Source of the DNA: Chryseobacterium daeguense DSM 19388
GTDB taxonomy: Bacteria; Bacteroidota; Bacteroidia; Flavobacteriales; Weeksellaceae
Assembly: GCF_000430825.1 (NCBI RefSeq)
Contig: NZ_AUMT01000001.1
Span: 118,497-182,496 of the forward strand
Reading direction: 5' to 3'
Length of the DNA stretch: 64,000 bases
Position numbers and translations under genes: made by a program. This document shows, in pieces, positions 27,059 to 34,107 of the stretch. Below the pieces are notes generated by a model that was not told the DNA's origin, did no database searches, and saw only the letters and a program-made list of their open reading frames with translations. Numbering within the stretch: position 1 is the first letter of the stretch; each line of letters begins with the position of its first letter.

Positions 27059-27355
27059 TTATTTATTCGGAGTTTTTCTCTTAGAAAGGTTTGGGAGCTT
27101 TTCCCATTCATCATTTATGATAGCTTCTTTCTTTTTTCTACTCCAGCCTTTCACCTGTTTTTCAAATGCAATTGCTTGATTTACATCGTTAAAAACCGTA
27201 TGGAAAACCAGTTCAAATGGCCTTCTAGTGTATGTGTAAGAATCTGGATTAATACCTTCTTCATGATATTGTAATCTTTGTTCTATATTGCTGGTAAATC
27301 CCGTATAATAGGAATCATCTGAACATTTTAAAATGTATACGTAATATTGATTCAT
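27059..27355 (-). CDS. Small GIY-YIG nuclease family protein (UPF0213-like)
   Basis: A stand-alone GIY-YIG domain of 98 residues. The motif appears as YYVYILKCSDDSYYTGFTSN (Y-Y-V then Y-T-G), followed by the conserved Arg (QRLQYHEEG) and the Glu of the active site (AIAFEKQVKGWSRKKKEAII). The C-terminus is Lys/Arg-rich. Such small proteins are poorly characterised; the fold is that of nucleases that cleave one DNA strand. It stands beside the palindromic repeat block, which may be meaningful. A TATTTTTG promoter box lies 14 bases before the start. Confidence 0.9.
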   Translation of the reverse strand: MNQYYVYILKCSDDSYYTGFTSNIEQRLQYHEEGINPDSYTYTRRPFELVFHTVFNDVNQAIAFEKQVKGWSRKKKEAIINDEWEKLPNLSKRKTPNK

Positions 27356-27368
27356 GCTGTGTTTTATT

Positions 27369-27376
27369 CAAAAATA
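27369..27376 (-). promoter_or_regulatory. Promoter -7 box of the GIY-YIG gene
   Basis: CAAAAATA on the plus strand reads TATTTTTG on the minus strand, 14 bases before the ATG. Confidence 0.55.
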
Positions 27377-27411
27377 CTATTTTTATGGGTAAATTATTAC
27401 ACAATAATTTA

Positions 27412-27419
27412 TATTTTTG
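27412..27419 (+). promoter_or_regulatory. Promoter -7 box of the small membrane protein gene
   Basis: TATTTTTG, 15 bases before the ATG at 27435. The last three bases form an in-frame TTG that could be mistaken for a start codon. Confidence 0.55.
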
Positions 27420-27434
27420 CCGAAACTCAGAAAG

Positions 27435-27833
27435 ATGAATTGGAATTTTTTGGATATTATTGGATTGATATTAGATGCGTTGAGTTTATTAAGCAATTCA
27501 TCCTCAAATACTAATTATAATAACAATTCAAAAACCAAAAAGAAAATAAAATATCTTAAAGAAAAAATTAGTGCAGCTGCTTTTTTAATTTCCGGCTTAC
27601 TGTTGTTTTTCGTTTTTAAAAATCCTCTGCCGGTGGAGAACTATACCCAAACTTTAATAGTCATTTCACTGATAGGTTTAGCTATTTCACTTTTGCTGTT
27701 TTTTATTCTGTATGTTTTAGGAAAATATTATTTCAAAAGTGTTTTCCAATGGTTGTTTTTCAGTAGTTCTGTAATATTGCTTTTTATTTCTTTGGTTTTT
27801 TGTTTTTATTTTAAATCTGGAATATTTATTTAA
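27435..27833 (+). CDS. Small membrane protein of unknown function
   Basis: I do not recognise this 132-residue protein. It starts MNWNFLDIIGLILDALSLLS, has an Asn/Ser/Lys-rich soluble stretch (about 21-45), and then three hydrophobic segments (about 45-62, 68-93 and 104-128). The ATG at 27435 is preferred over an in-frame TTG at 27417, which lies inside the promoter box. The 3' end overlaps the convergent AraC gene by 8 bases. Confidence 0.65.
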   Translation: MNWNFLDIIGLILDALSLLSNSSSNTNYNNNSKTKKKIKYLKEKISAAAFLISGLLLFFVFKNPLPVENYTQTLIVISLIGLAISLLLFFILYVLGKYYFKSVFQWLFFSSSVILLFISLVFCFYFKSGIFI

Positions 27834-28632
27834 CCACCGACGGCGCAAAACCATACTGCTTCTTAAACGCATAAGAAAAATGTGAAAAATCCTCAAAACC
27901 CACTTCCATAAAAATATCTGAAGGTTTTTTATTCTTTTCAGATAGGTGATAATAAGCCAGCTCAAGGCGTTTCTGGGTAAGCCAGCGCTGAGGTGTTGTG
28001 TTGAAAACTTTCCTGAAATCCCGGTTAAAGGTAGATAAGCTTCTTCCTGTCAAATATCCGAATTTATCCAGAGACATATTGAACATATAATTTCTCTCCA
28101 TAAAGTTCACCAGATCAATCTTTCCCGGTTCTTCAAAATCTGCAAGAAGAAAATCAATATTTTTATCAATTTCCCTCAAAATACTGATGGCTTCTGTTAT
28201 TTTTAACGAAGCAATATTCTCAGGAAAGGCTTCTTTCATATCAAAATAAGGAATCAATGATGCTAAACAGCTTTCCAGAAGCGGATGTTTTTCAAAGCTG
28301 TAAATCCGTGTTTCTCCACGAATATTTTTTTCTCCGATTTCAATATTTGAATAAAAATTTTTCAATCTTTCTTTCGTAAGATGCATCACAACAGCTTTAT
28401 GCGGAAGACCATCTTTAGGATAGTTTATTATCGTAGCAAGATGATTTCTCGGGATCAGGAAAATGTCTCCGGCTTTGAAAAGATAGGATTTATCTGCCTG
28501 AATTATTTTCGTTTCTCCGGAAATAAACCACACCAGTATATGAAACTCAAAAACGTTTTCTGTTTTAAAGAGCTTGTCATCATACGTTGAAAGTTTGATA
28601 TCTGGTGTGATATATTTAAAATGAAAATCCAT
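27826..28632 (-). CDS. AraC-family transcriptional regulator
   Basis: DNA-binding regulator of 268 residues. The N-terminal half is a cupin-like sensing domain (for example AGDIFLIPRNHLATIINYP). The C-terminal half holds two helix-turn-helix motifs (MSLDKFGYLTGRSLSTFNRD and PSDIFMEVGFEDFSHFSYAF, the latter the classic AraC signature ending FKKQYGFAP). It lies 35 bases downstream of the SDR gene in the same direction, so it probably belongs to that operon. It is the natural candidate to bind the tandem repeats at 29732-29775. Confidence 0.92.
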   Translation of the reverse strand: MDFHFKYITPDIKLSTYDDKLFKTENVFEFHILVWFISGETKIIQADKSYLFKAGDIFLIPRNHLATIINYPKDGLPHKAVVMHLTKERLKNFYSNIEIGEKNIRGETRIYSFEKHPLLESCLASLIPYFDMKEAFPENIASLKITEAISILREIDKNIDFLLADFEEPGKIDLVNFMERNYMFNMSLDKFGYLTGRSLSTFNRDFRKVFNTTPQRWLTQKRLELAYYHLSEKNKKPSDIFMEVGFEDFSHFSYAFKKQYGFAPSVVK

Positions 28633-28667
28633 TTATTTTAATTTCAGGATAAATTTAAGTAAAACAA

Positions 28668-29675
28668 TTATTCCGCATCGAATTTTAAGCCTATCATTTC
28701 TTCGCTCAGCTTCCAGAGCCTTTCTGCGTTTTCAGGATCAATGGAATAAGGCTGAACTCCTCGAATTGTGGAAGGATCTTCATATCTGTGTTCAATTTGC
28801 CCATTGTCAATCTCTGCAATATCACAATTTTCACAATAAACTCCTCCAATATTTTCCAGTAAAGGATTTGTTGCACACCAAATCGTCGTAGCGGCACCTT
28901 GTGAAATGGTTTTTAATTTGTCTTTAACTTCCGGTTTTATATTTCCGCTTTCATCATGAGTTCCCATCTGGATGAACAGTTCAGTCGGTTCTTCCCTTCC
29001 TAAATCTGTTCCGTAGACGGAGCCCGGATGCAGGGAATATGCTCTTACATTATGTTTCTTGGCTTTCTCATCAAGTGCGACAGCAAAAAGGTTGCTTGCG
29101 GTTTTTGATTGTCCATAGCCTTGCAGGGTATGGTATTCTCTATTCTCAAAATTAGGATCTTCAAAATCAAAAGGGGACATCTGGTGGCCGTAAGAGGAAA
29201 CGTTGATAACTCTTGCTCCGTTGGCCTTTTTCAGAGCCTCCCACAGCTTAGCGGTAAGATGAAACTGTCCCAGATAGTTGGTTGCCAGTTGTGATTCAAT
29301 TCCTCGCTTGTCCCTTTTTAAAGGAACCCACATAATTCCTGCATTGTTAATTAATAAGTCTAATTTTCTTCCCGTAGAAATAAATTTTTCGGCAAAAGCA
29401 TTAATGGATTCGGGATCAATCAAATCCAGCTTTTCAATTTCAATATTTTCAATGCCGGTGAGGTTTTTTCCGGCCTTTTCCATATCTCTTGCCGGGACAA
29501 TTACGGTGGCTCCTGCAGAAACCAGTGTTTTTGTAGTTTCCAGGCCAATTCCGGCGTATCCTCCTGTAATGATTATTGTTTTTCCTGAAAGATTAATTCC
29601 CTTAATAACATCTTGCGCAGTAGACTGTGCATCAAAACCTGAATGAAGTGGTTGTTGTAAATTATTCTGTTTCAT
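28668..29675 (-). CDS. Short-chain dehydrogenase/reductase
   Basis: NAD(P)-dependent oxidoreductase of the SDR superfamily, 335 residues. The Rossmann glycine motif is TGGYAGIGLET (about residues 37-47), the NNAG motif is LLINNAGIMWVP, the catalytic Ser is in NVSSYGH, and the active-site YxxxK is YGQSKTAS. The length and the C-terminal region resemble the retinol dehydrogenase/WW-domain oxidoreductase-like branch. Substrate unknown. First gene of an operon with the AraC regulator, controlled from a promoter with tandem repeats. Confidence 0.92.
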   Translation of the reverse strand: MKQNNLQQPLHSGFDAQSTAQDVIKGINLSGKTIIITGGYAGIGLETTKTLVSAGATVIVPARDMEKAGKNLTGIENIEIEKLDLIDPESINAFAEKFISTGRKLDLLINNAGIMWVPLKRDKRGIESQLATNYLGQFHLTAKLWEALKKANGARVINVSSYGHQMSPFDFEDPNFENREYHTLQGYGQSKTASNLFAVALDEKAKKHNVRAYSLHPGSVYGTDLGREEPTELFIQMGTHDESGNIKPEVKDKLKTISQGAATTIWCATNPLLENIGGVYCENCDIAEIDNGQIEHRYEDPSTIRGVQPYSIDPENAERLWKLSEEMIGLKFDAE

Positions 29676-29704
29676 TTTAAAATTGTTTTACATTTTTCTT
29701 GAGA

Positions 29705-29712
29705 CAAAGTTA
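29705..29712 (-). promoter_or_regulatory. Promoter -7 box of the SDR-AraC operon
   Basis: CAAAGTTA reads TAACTTTG on the minus strand, a match to TAnnTTTG. No good -33 TTG at the usual distance, which fits activator dependence. Confidence 0.6.
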
Positions 29713-29731
29713 TACTGTTGCAGGAAGGATA

Positions 29732-29775
29732 ATTTTGTTCAAAATGTCAATTTATTTTGTTTAAAATGTCAATTT
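29732..29775. promoter_or_regulatory. Tandem 22-bp direct repeats, likely AraC-type operator
   Basis: Two adjacent copies of ATTTTGTT(C/T)AAAATGTCA followed by ATTT, at 29732-29753 and 29754-29775, differing at one base. The period of 22 bases is about two helical turns, and the first copy begins where the -33 region of the SDR promoter should lie. AraC-family activators typically bind such direct repeats. Confidence 0.65.
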
Positions 29776-29863
29776 TGTTTATTGATTTTCGTGAAAGGGA
29801 TAAAAATTAATGGTATTGATATTATTTTGTTGTGCTTTGCGTTTAATTTATAGTAAAACTTTT

Positions 29864-29894
29864 TTGCGCATTCATCCCTGAATAAGTAATTTTG
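29864..29894 (+). promoter_or_regulatory. Promoter of the glycosyltransferase gene
   Basis: TTG ending at 29866, a 20-base spacer, and TAATTTTG at 29887-29894. The predicted start site is only a few bases before the TTG start codon at 29908, so the mRNA would be nearly leaderless. Confidence 0.6.
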
Positions 29895-29907
29895 AAAAAT
29901 TTTCAAT

Positions 29908-30912
29908 TTGAAGCCTACAATTTCCATCGTCGTCGCTATTTTCAACCGAAAAGATGAGCTTTTCGAGTTATTGAACTCTCTTACCCAGCAAACGGATAAA
30001 GAGTTTGAGATTATTATTGTAGATGATGGCTCGCTGATTGATTTAAAGCCTACCATTCATAATTTTGAACAGATTTTAGACATAAAATATTTCAGAAAAG
30101 ATAATTCCGGACCGGGGCTTAGCAGGAATTACGGTGCCAGACGTGCAGAGAATGAATGGTTGGTGTTTGTAGACAGCGATGTGATTGTAGAGAAAGATTA
30201 CATTGAAAATATTAAAAAAGATATCCTTGAAATTCCCTGTGATGCCTTTGGTGGAGCAGATAAAGCGCATAAAGGCTTCAATCTGATGCAAAAAGCAATT
30301 TCCTATTCCATGACCTCTGTTTTTACAACAGGTGGAATCCGGGGAAGTAAAAAAGCGGTTTCTAAATTTCAGCCGCGGAGCTTCAATATGGGAGTGAAAA
30401 AAGAAGTATTCGAAAAAGTGGGAGGCTTTTCAGAAATGAGAATCGGTGAGGATCCGGATCTTTCGATGACTCTTTGGGAAAATGGATTTACTACGGCATT
30501 TTTTGATGATATTGCTGTTTATCATAAACGCAGGGTAGATTTTGGGAAGTTTTCAAAGCAGGTGTATCAATTTGGATGTGCAAGGCCAATTCTCAACCAA
30601 AGACATCCGAATTATGTAAAAATTTCATTTGCATTTCCAACTTTGTTTCTTTTAGGTTATATAATCGGCTTTTTGGAATATTTTATTTTAGGCCGCGGAA
30701 TCATCCTTGCCTTTTACGGGTTATACACATTTATGGTGCTTTTCCATGCTTTATTTGTTACTAAAAATATCAGCATTGCAGGAATGGCAGTCATTTCCAC
30801 TTATATCCAAATGTTTTCCTATGGATACGGTTTCTTAAAATCGTGGATATTATTAAATATTTTCAGGATGAAACCGGAAGATGCCTTCCCGAAACATTTT
30901 CATAGAAAATAA
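29908..30912 (+). CDS. Family 2 glycosyltransferase with C-terminal membrane segments
   Basis: Transfers a sugar from a nucleotide sugar to an unknown acceptor. The 334 residues begin with the GT2 fold: ISIVVAIFNRKDELFELLNS (5-24), EIIIVDDGS (34-42) and the metal-binding VFVDSDVIVEKDY (about 88-100). A probable catalytic GEDPDL follows near 178-183. Two or three hydrophobic segments (about 230-315) anchor it in the inner membrane. The start is TTG: an in-frame stop lies five codons upstream and the sequence from TTG matches the usual GT2 N-terminus (MKPTISIVV). Monocistronic. Confidence 0.9.
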   Translation: MKPTISIVVAIFNRKDELFELLNSLTQQTDKEFEIIIVDDGSLIDLKPTIHNFEQILDIKYFRKDNSGPGLSRNYGARRAENEWLVFVDSDVIVEKDYIENIKKDILEIPCDAFGGADKAHKGFNLMQKAISYSMTSVFTTGGIRGSKKAVSKFQPRSFNMGVKKEVFEKVGGFSEMRIGEDPDLSMTLWENGFTTAFFDDIAVYHKRRVDFGKFSKQVYQFGCARPILNQRHPNYVKISFAFPTLFLLGYIIGFLEYFILGRGIILAFYGLYTFMVLFHALFVTKNISIAGMAVISTYIQMFSYGYGFLKSWILLNIFRMKPEDAFPKHFHRK

Positions 30913-30940
30913 ATTTTTAATTATAACTAAAGGCTTAGTT

Positions 30941-30967
30941 TGTCATTCTGATAAAGAAAGGATTTCT
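30941..30967. repeat. Second copy of the GTCATTCTGA-type repeat
   Basis: TGTCATTCTGATAAAGAAAG then GATTTCT, a diverged relative of 1102-1127. Confidence 0.45.
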
Positions 30968-31018
30968 ACATTAAAATTTCTATTTTAATCCAGAATAATC
31001 GTGAATCAAAATTAAAAA

Positions 31019-31051
31019 AATAAAGACTGCCGATTCAGAACAGTCTTTATT
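31019..31051 (-). terminator. Terminator of the PLP lyase gene
   Basis: Perfect 11-bp stem AATAAAGACTG/CAGTCTTTATT with loop CCGATTCAGAA. The T run on the minus strand is part of the A-rich stretch just left of the stem. Confidence 0.8.
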
Positions 31052-31059
31052 AACAATAA

Positions 31060-32286
31060 CTAGAATATGGATATGGTTTCATGGTTGAGAACGCCTGTTT
31101 TTAGCATGCATTCCTTCATCTTTTCGTAAGTGCGCTCAATGTCGTGATCCAGACCGATTGAAAATCTTATCAATCCATCGGAAATCCCCATTGCGGCTCG
31201 CTCTTCCTCTGGAATCTCCGATGAGGTTGAGCTTCCTGAACAGGAGAATAATGTTTTGTAAAAGCCTAAGCTTACCGCCAGATACCCAAGGTTTTCCTGC
31301 TGCATGAGTTCCATCAGCTCATTAGCTTTTTCAGTAGTTCCGGCATCTAAAGTTAATAATCCCCCGAATCCGTACTCTTCATGCATCATACTTTTCATTA
31401 ATTCGTGGTTTTTGTGAGATTTTAATCCGGGATAAACAACCCTTAATCCATCCTGTTCAAATCTTTCCGCCAGATACATGGCATTATGGCTGTGCTGTTT
31501 CATTCTGATGTGCAGCGTACGCAGGTTTTTCAGGATGCTTGCAGACCGCAGGCTGTCCATTGTCGGCCCCAGAAGCATGCATGCTCCGGTGTTCACATTT
31601 TTTGTATCATTAATGAATTCCTGGGTTCCGCAGTAAACTCCGCCTACAGTGTCGCTGCTTCCATTAATGAATTTCGTTAAAGAATGGATCACAATATCCG
31701 CTCCCAACAAGGTAGGGGAGATGGAAAGTGGTGAGAAAGTATTATCAACAATCAGTTTTAAGTTATGCTTTTTGCAGATTTCTGACAACTTTCTCAAGTC
31801 CGCAACCTCCAGCAGGGGATTGCTTACACTTTCACAATATATAATCTTTGTATTTTTTTTGATTGAATTTTCAATGGATTCGAAATTATTGATATCAACA
31901 AACGTTGTATCAATTTGAAAGGGAGGTAGAAAATTTTTCATGAAAGCATACGTTCCACCGTAAATTGTTCTGCTTGAAATGATGTGATCCCCACTTTTAC
32001 AAACCTGCATTAATACTGAGGTTATAGCTCCCATTCCTGATGCGGTAACATTGGCGGCTTCCGTGTTTTCAAGTTTTGCCAATGCCTGTGCAAGGTAAAG
32101 ATTCATAGGCGAAGAATGTCTTGAGTACAGATAACACCCTTCAGCATTTCCCTCAAACGTGTCAAACATGGTTTTTGCCGAAAGGAATGTATACGTTGAA
32201 CTGTCTGAAATTGATGGATTTACCCCACCGAATTCACCGAAATACTGTAAATCCTGGATTTCATTAGCTGCATTAAAGTCTTTCAT
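31060..32286 (-). CDS. Cys/Met metabolism PLP-dependent enzyme (methionine gamma-lyase-like)
   Basis: Trans-sulfuration family enzyme of 408 residues, probably a lyase acting on methionine or homocysteine-type substrates. Key family features are YSRHSSPMNLYLAQALAKLE, the PLP-ring region ASGMGAI, the aspartate in LIVDNTFSPL, the Schiff-base lysine in VIHSLTKFINGSSDTVGG, and the C-terminal RFSIGLDHDIE. The exact reaction cannot be settled from sequence alone. Divergent from an Lrp/AsnC regulator at 32438, with two palindromes between them, so that regulator probably controls this gene. Confidence 0.88.
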   Translation of the reverse strand: MKDFNAANEIQDLQYFGEFGGVNPSISDSSTYTFLSAKTMFDTFEGNAEGCYLYSRHSSPMNLYLAQALAKLENTEAANVTASGMGAITSVLMQVCKSGDHIISSRTIYGGTYAFMKNFLPPFQIDTTFVDINNFESIENSIKKNTKIIYCESVSNPLLEVADLRKLSEICKKHNLKLIVDNTFSPLSISPTLLGADIVIHSLTKFINGSSDTVGGVYCGTQEFINDTKNVNTGACMLLGPTMDSLRSASILKNLRTLHIRMKQHSHNAMYLAERFEQDGLRVVYPGLKSHKNHELMKSMMHEEYGFGGLLTLDAGTTEKANELMELMQQENLGYLAVSLGFYKTLFSCSGSSTSSEIPEEERAAMGISDGLIRFSIGLDHDIERTYEKMKECMLKTGVLNHETISIF

Positions 32287-32349
32287 TGCTTAAATTTTCT
32301 CTGATAAAAATGAATGAATTACAGAATAATTACAAGGATAATTTAAAAT

Positions 32350-32420
32350 ATTAGAATATAAATCTAATTATATAATATTTAATAGAAAAAAAGTTTATTA
32401 TATTTAATTAATATAAACTT
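32350..32420. promoter_or_regulatory. Two palindromes between the PLP lyase and the Lrp-type regulator
   Basis: ATTAGA-N7-TCTAAT at 32350-32368, and a 30-base palindrome with arms AAGTTTAT (32391-32398) and ATAAACTT (32413-32420), 18 bases before the regulator's ATG. AT-rich imperfect palindromes are typical Lrp/AsnC targets. The region is AT-rich, so chance symmetry is possible. Confidence 0.45.
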
Positions 32421-32437
32421 TTAACAAAAATTTATCT

Positions 32438-32896
32438 ATGACCTTTGATGAAATTGATAAGAAACTGCTCCTTTTTTTGCAGGAAGATGCGAAACAAACC
32501 ACAAAAGAACTCTCATATAAGCTTGGCCTTTCGATAACAGCAGTATATGAACGCATTAGAAAAATGGAAAATACGGGTGTGATTTCAAAATATGTTGCCT
32601 TACTTGACCGTCATAAAATTAACAGAGATTTTATTGCACTTTGTCATGTGAAATTGACTCAGCATAAAAAAGAATATGTTCTTCAGTTTGAAAAGGAAAT
32701 CATGAATCTGCAGGAAGTCACGGAATGTTTCCATGTAAGCGGTGATTATGACTATATTTTGAAAATAGGAGTGAAGGATATGGAAGATTACCGGAATTTT
32801 ATGCTCACAAAGCTTACTACTTTACAGCACATAGCGAGTACTCACAGCTCTTTTATGATTTCTGAGGTAAAAAATACGACGGCAATAGTTTTGTGA
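32438..32896 (+). CDS. Lrp/AsnC-family transcriptional regulator
   Basis: Amino-acid-responsive regulator of 152 residues with the standard two-part layout. An N-terminal helix-turn-helix (ELSYKLGLSITAVYERIRKM, about 24-43) is followed by an alpha/beta RAM effector domain (VSGDYDYILKIGVKDMEDYR, about 99-118). It is divergent from the PLP-dependent lyase, the usual arrangement for a local regulator of amino acid catabolism, so methionine or a related amino acid is a reasonable effector guess. Its own promoter contains a long palindrome that may mediate autoregulation. Confidence 0.93.
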   Translation: MTFDEIDKKLLLFLQEDAKQTTKELSYKLGLSITAVYERIRKMENTGVISKYVALLDRHKINRDFIALCHVKLTQHKKEYVLQFEKEIMNLQEVTECFHVSGDYDYILKIGVKDMEDYRNFMLTKLTTLQHIASTHSSFMISEVKNTTAIVL

Positions 32897-32984
32897 ATTT
32901 TAGGTGTAGGTTTGATATTTTAATTACGTTTATTTCACAACCTTTGTATGGATCACTTTAGAATTTAAATCAGAAAAGAAATAT

Positions 32985-34016
32985 TTAAACCAAAACGCCA
33001 TTTTTAGACGAAATCGGTTCAGGAAGATCTGTTTCCCCGGTCATTTGTAGAAGGTCAATTTCAATGGTTCTGCAGATGGAGAGCATGGGAACGTCAAACA
33101 TTAATCCTGCAAAAGGATTTTCGGAATAATCTCCCACAAGTTCCATAATGATATAAATCCAGCCGATAATAATACAGAAAGGAATGGAGGTCCAGATTCC
33201 CCAGTCTCCCAGCTTTTCAAATTCATTCACGAGGCCCAATGGAAGCAGCAGAATGAAAAGTACATTAAAAACAAAGGCTGTACTGGCAAACTGTCTTGGT
33301 GACGGGAATTTTTTAATTCTTTCCGCCTGCCCCTGAAAACCGTAAAAATCATTTAATGAATTTTGCAGCTGCATTTGATTAAAATCAGAAATGGCATTTA
33401 TATTTTTTAAGTCATTGATATCTTTTGCCTGCTGGGAAATTAGATGTGTAGCGAAATTTTTATATTCAGACTGGCGCTCGGCTTCTTCTTCAGATAGGTA
33501 TTTGTTAAGGAAAAGAGGAGTCCTGCTGTAGTCGGGAAATCCTGCTTTTATAAGCCTGTTTCTCCTTTGGTTGATATTGTGGTGTGTTTCTTCCTCAGCA
33601 CTGATATGTTCCCACTCGGTAGGTATCAAAAGCTGCTCACGGAATTGATAAAGCCATGCAATATGCCTGTAAACAATTTTTTTTCTTCGGTCTTCAAGAT
33701 CAAAAGTTCCCACTTCCTCATTATTTGTATTGAAGGCATAAACCATCGAAGCAAATGATCTGCTGGAGTTCACAATTCCGCCCCAGATTTTACGGGCTTC
33801 CCAAAGCCTGTCGTAAGCCTGATTGTTTTTAAAACCAACCAGAAATGCCTCTGCGGTACCGATCAATGCTACCGGAACCCAGGGAATCGTCATCCACTGC
33901 CAGTGGAAAAAATGAAACAGAACGGCAATTAATGTACACCAGACGGAGATCCAGATAAGATGCATTCCGGATAAATTGAGAACTTGTCTGTAATTGACAT
34001 ATTTTGTTGTGATCAT
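32985..34016 (-). CDS. Bestrophin-family anion channel protein
   Basis: Inner membrane protein of 343 residues related to bestrophin chloride channels (UPF0187, YneE). It has two N-terminal hydrophobic segments (about 19-60) followed by the motif FLVGFKNNQAYDRLWEARKI, then a long helical soluble region and two more segments near 240-290. The conserved late motif is YSENPFAGLMFDVPMLSICR then TIEIDLLQ. Bacterial homologues form pentameric ion channels. Convergent with the Lrp-type gene, and 91 bases downstream of the E1 gene's terminator region. Confidence 0.9.
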   Translation of the reverse strand: MITTKYVNYRQVLNLSGMHLIWISVWCTLIAVLFHFFHWQWMTIPWVPVALIGTAEAFLVGFKNNQAYDRLWEARKIWGGIVNSSRSFASMVYAFNTNNEEVGTFDLEDRRKKIVYRHIAWLYQFREQLLIPTEWEHISAEEETHHNINQRRNRLIKAGFPDYSRTPLFLNKYLSEEEAERQSEYKNFATHLISQQAKDINDLKNINAISDFNQMQLQNSLNDFYGFQGQAERIKKFPSPRQFASTAFVFNVLFILLLPLGLVNEFEKLGDWGIWTSIPFCIIIGWIYIIMELVGDYSENPFAGLMFDVPMLSICRTIEIDLLQMTGETDLPEPISSKNGVLV

Positions 34017-34066
34017 GGGCGTTCAATGTTTAGTGCAAGAATATTAAAAATAATAAAAATGCACAA

Positions 34067-34093
34067 AAAAACCTCTATAATTTAGAGGTTTTT
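34067..34093 (-). terminator. Terminator after the E1 dehydrogenase gene
   Basis: Perfect 11-bp stem AAAAACCTCTA/TAGAGGTTTTT with a five-base loop. The stem's own A/T end supplies the T tract on either strand. Confidence 0.85.
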
Positions 34094-34107
34094 ATATTTT
34101 GTCTGAT

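Noticed and set aside
27417..27434. In-frame TTG as start of the small membrane protein
   Set aside because: It lies inside the TATTTTTG promoter box; the ATG at 27435 fits better.
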